A stretch of DNA of 17,632 nucleotides, taken from NCBI GenBank assembly GCA_036655775.1, contig JAVVPL010000036.1:1-17632 (forward strand). Reading direction: 5' to 3'. The stretch comes from JAVVPL01 sp036655775 (lineage in GTDB: Bacteria > Bacteroidota > Bacteroidia > Bacteroidales > P3). The notes beneath the pieces are model-generated. The model did no database searches and was not told the origin of the DNA. It saw only the letters and a program-made list of their open reading frames with translations. This document shows, piece by piece, positions 16,461 through 17,632 of the stretch (position 1 is its first letter; every line of letters starts with the position of its first letter). A program made the translations under genes and the position numbers.

Positions 16461-16847
16461 ATGACAAACACATCTAGTATCACATCATTTGAAGCCCTAG
16501 TTATAAAAGGCAAACAACTAGGTCGTCGAATAGGATTCCCTACTGCAAATCTCGAAGTTCGAGAAATAAATCTTTATGAACATTTACAAGGAGTCTACGC
16601 GGTTTGGGTTGAATTTAACCACAAACAATACAAAGGAATGCTCAATATTGGACAACGTCCAAGTTTTGAAGATTTTCCTCCAAGTGTAGAGGTTCATATT
16701 TTAGATTTTGACGAAAATATTTATGGGAAACATCTCAAAATAAGTATCCAACAGAAACTTAGAGAGGAAAAAAAATTTGAAAACATTGAGGCTCTCGTTG
16801 CTCAATTAAATAAAGACAAACAAAAGCTATTAAATTTAAAGATGTAA
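16461..16847 (+). CDS. Stand-alone riboflavin kinase domain protein
   Basis: This 128-residue protein matches only the riboflavin kinase half of bacterial RibF, which phosphorylates riboflavin to FMN using ATP. Seen are GKQLGRRIGFPTANL (17-31) with the nucleotide/Mg-binding PTAN at 27-30, GVYAVWV (44-50), GMLNIGQRP (59-67), and VEVHILDF (76-83) in which E77 should be the catalytic base, then YGK (88-90) and a C-terminal helix with LREEKKF. All key residues look present. The N-terminal FMN adenylyltransferase half, about 180 residues in usual bacterial RibF, is missing, and upstream DNA is a promoter and a terminator, so this is not a truncation artefact. It may be a second enzyme beside a full RibF, or one half of a split pair. 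Confidence 0.88.
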   Translation: MTNTSSITSFEALVIKGKQLGRRIGFPTANLEVREINLYEHLQGVYAVWVEFNHKQYKGMLNIGQRPSFEDFPPSVEVHILDFDENIYGKHLKISIQQKLREEKKFENIEALVAQLNKDKQKLLNLKM

Positions 16848-16879
16848 GTTAAGAAAAGCTTGCATTTTTTAGATTCAAC

Positions 16880-16910
16880 TTTATATTTTGAAAAAAAAAA
16901 CTTACCTTTG
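16880..16910 (+). promoter_or_regulatory. Promoter of the thioredoxin gene
   Basis: TACCTTTG (16903-16910) matches TAnnTTTG, and TTTA (16880-16883), one mismatch from TTTG, lies exactly 19 bp upstream. The leader would be about 50 bases and AT-rich. There is no clear terminator after the riboflavin kinase gene, so read-through could add to expression. Confidence 0.6.
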
Positions 16911-16966
16911 CAAGAGTTTTTTCAACATAAAATTAATATTATACATTATATCCAAAATAAAAAAAA

Positions 16967-17284
16967 ATGGCACACACTTTCACAGACGCTAACTACGAGG
17001 AGTTAGTATTAAAATCAGACAAACCTGCAATCGTTGACTTTTGGGCAGAATGGTGCGGACCTTGCCGTATGCTTGCCCCTATTATTGAAGAAATGGCTAC
17101 CGAATTTGAAGGTAAAGCTATTATTGGCAAAGTAGATGTTGACAGTTGCCCTTCTATCACCAAAAAATATGGCGTACGCAATATTCCCACTATTTTATTT
17201 ATAAAAAATGGGGAATTAGTTGACAAACAAGTTGGAGCGGTTCCAAAGGCTACTTTAGTTGCTAAATTGGAAGCAATTTTATAA
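16967..17284 (+). CDS. trxA: Thioredoxin
   Basis: This 105-residue cytosolic disulfide reductase has the active site WCGPC (C30, C33), the buried aspartate D24 in VDFWAEW, and the cis-proline P74 in RNIPT. Length and motifs are those of classical thioredoxin. A third cysteine, C61, follows the VDVDS stretch. No signal peptide is present. Thioredoxin reductase is not in the window. It is probably monocistronic, with its own promoter and a strong terminator. Confidence 0.97.
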   Translation: MAHTFTDANYEELVLKSDKPAIVDFWAEWCGPCRMLAPIIEEMATEFEGKAIIGKVDVDSCPSITKKYGVRNIPTILFIKNGELVDKQVGAVPKATLVAKLEAIL

Positions 17285-17306
17285 ATTGAATTTGACAACA
17301 GAATAT

Positions 17307-17345
17307 AAAAAAAGCAAAAAATCAAATTGATTTTTTGCTTTTTTT
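17307..17345 (+). terminator. Rho-independent terminator of trxA
   Basis: A perfect 17-bp inverted repeat (17307-17323 and 17329-17345) with loop AAATT is almost all A/T apart from a GC step and the loop-closing C-G pair. It ends in seven T residues and begins 22 bp after the trxA stop. Confidence 0.85.
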
Positions 17346-17602
17346 ATATCTTAGTTTATACCATTCGCATGTGAAGAGGTTAAAAAAACAATCCCTATTT
17401 GAATTAAGGTTGAACAAAACTTGAATGATGGTGGGGAAAATTTACATATCTTTTTTATAATATACAAATGTTATCGTAAAATCGTTATACAGAACTATTT
17501 ATAGTATAAACTAAACGCAAAATAAACGAAACAAGCAACTAATTTATTAGAAAGACAAGTATAAAAAAGAGTGAGAGAACCTTTGTGAAATATCGTAAAG
17601 TA
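17346..17602. other. AT-rich intergenic region without a convincing gene
   Basis: I see no open frame of useful length, RNA gene or strong hairpin here. A 6-bp TTATAC / GTATAA pair around 17485-17508 is too weak to call. AACCTTTG at 17578-17585 resembles a -7 element with one mismatch and could serve the gene that begins at 17603. Confidence 0.5.
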
Positions 17603-17632
17603 ATGAGTCAAAGACCTTTTGAAGTTTTAGAA
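17603..17632 (+). CDS. Possible 5' end of a gene running off the window
   Basis: ATG at 17603 opens a frame of ten codons, MSQRPFEVLE, to the window end. A near-consensus -7 element lies 17 bp upstream. Ten residues are too few to identify a family. Confidence 0.35.
   Translation, partial: MSQRPFEVLE

Overview
The window looks like a stretch of a low-GC member of the Bacteroidota. The evidence is a set of TAnnTTTG -7 elements just upstream of genes, two of them with a TTTG -33 element exactly 19 bp upstream. Leaders lack clear Shine-Dalgarno sequences, and the genes include typical Bacteroidota families (IPExxxVDY, DUF3109, long alpha-2-macroglobulin proteins). Genus cannot be read from the sequence. 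There are no tRNA or rRNA genes, CRISPR arrays or insertion sequences that I can see.

Layout, left to right. Positions 74-586 (+) encode a small IPExxxVDY-family protein that converges on and overlaps by 6 bp nspC, carboxynorspermidine decarboxylase (581-1744, -). After a 220-bp divergent region comes a very large secreted alpha-2-macroglobulin-family protein (1965-7934, +) whose thioester motif appears lost. It converges, with a 14-bp gap, on a giant redox fusion protein (7949-11188, -). That fusion joins the equivalents of HcnA, HcnB and HcnC and adds a two-cluster 4Fe-4S domain. A rho-independent terminator (11212-11242) separates it from a secreted C69-family dipeptidase (11253-13004, -), which has a consensus promoter. 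A DUF3109 protein (13158-13727, +) is transcribed divergently from the dipeptidase.

The right third is all on the + strand. It starts with a two-gene operon for a biotin-dependent acyl-CoA carboxyltransferase subunit and its biotin carrier (13941-15905), closed by an 18-bp perfect hairpin terminator. Then come a repeat- and palindrome-rich control region with a consensus promoter and a 54-residue lipoprotein gene (16201-16365) with its own GCAA-tetraloop terminator. A stand-alone riboflavin kinase domain (16461-16847), thioredoxin (16967-17284) with a strong terminator, a 257-bp gap with no convincing gene, and the first ten codons of a possible next gene complete the window.

There is no single pathway here. 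Most genes are their own transcription units. The points of most interest are the single-chain HcnABC-like dehydrogenase with five predicted redox centres, the stand-alone riboflavin kinase, the small lipoprotein with an elaborate upstream region, and the correction of the fusion gene's start: the longest reading frame starts inside the upstream gene's terminator.
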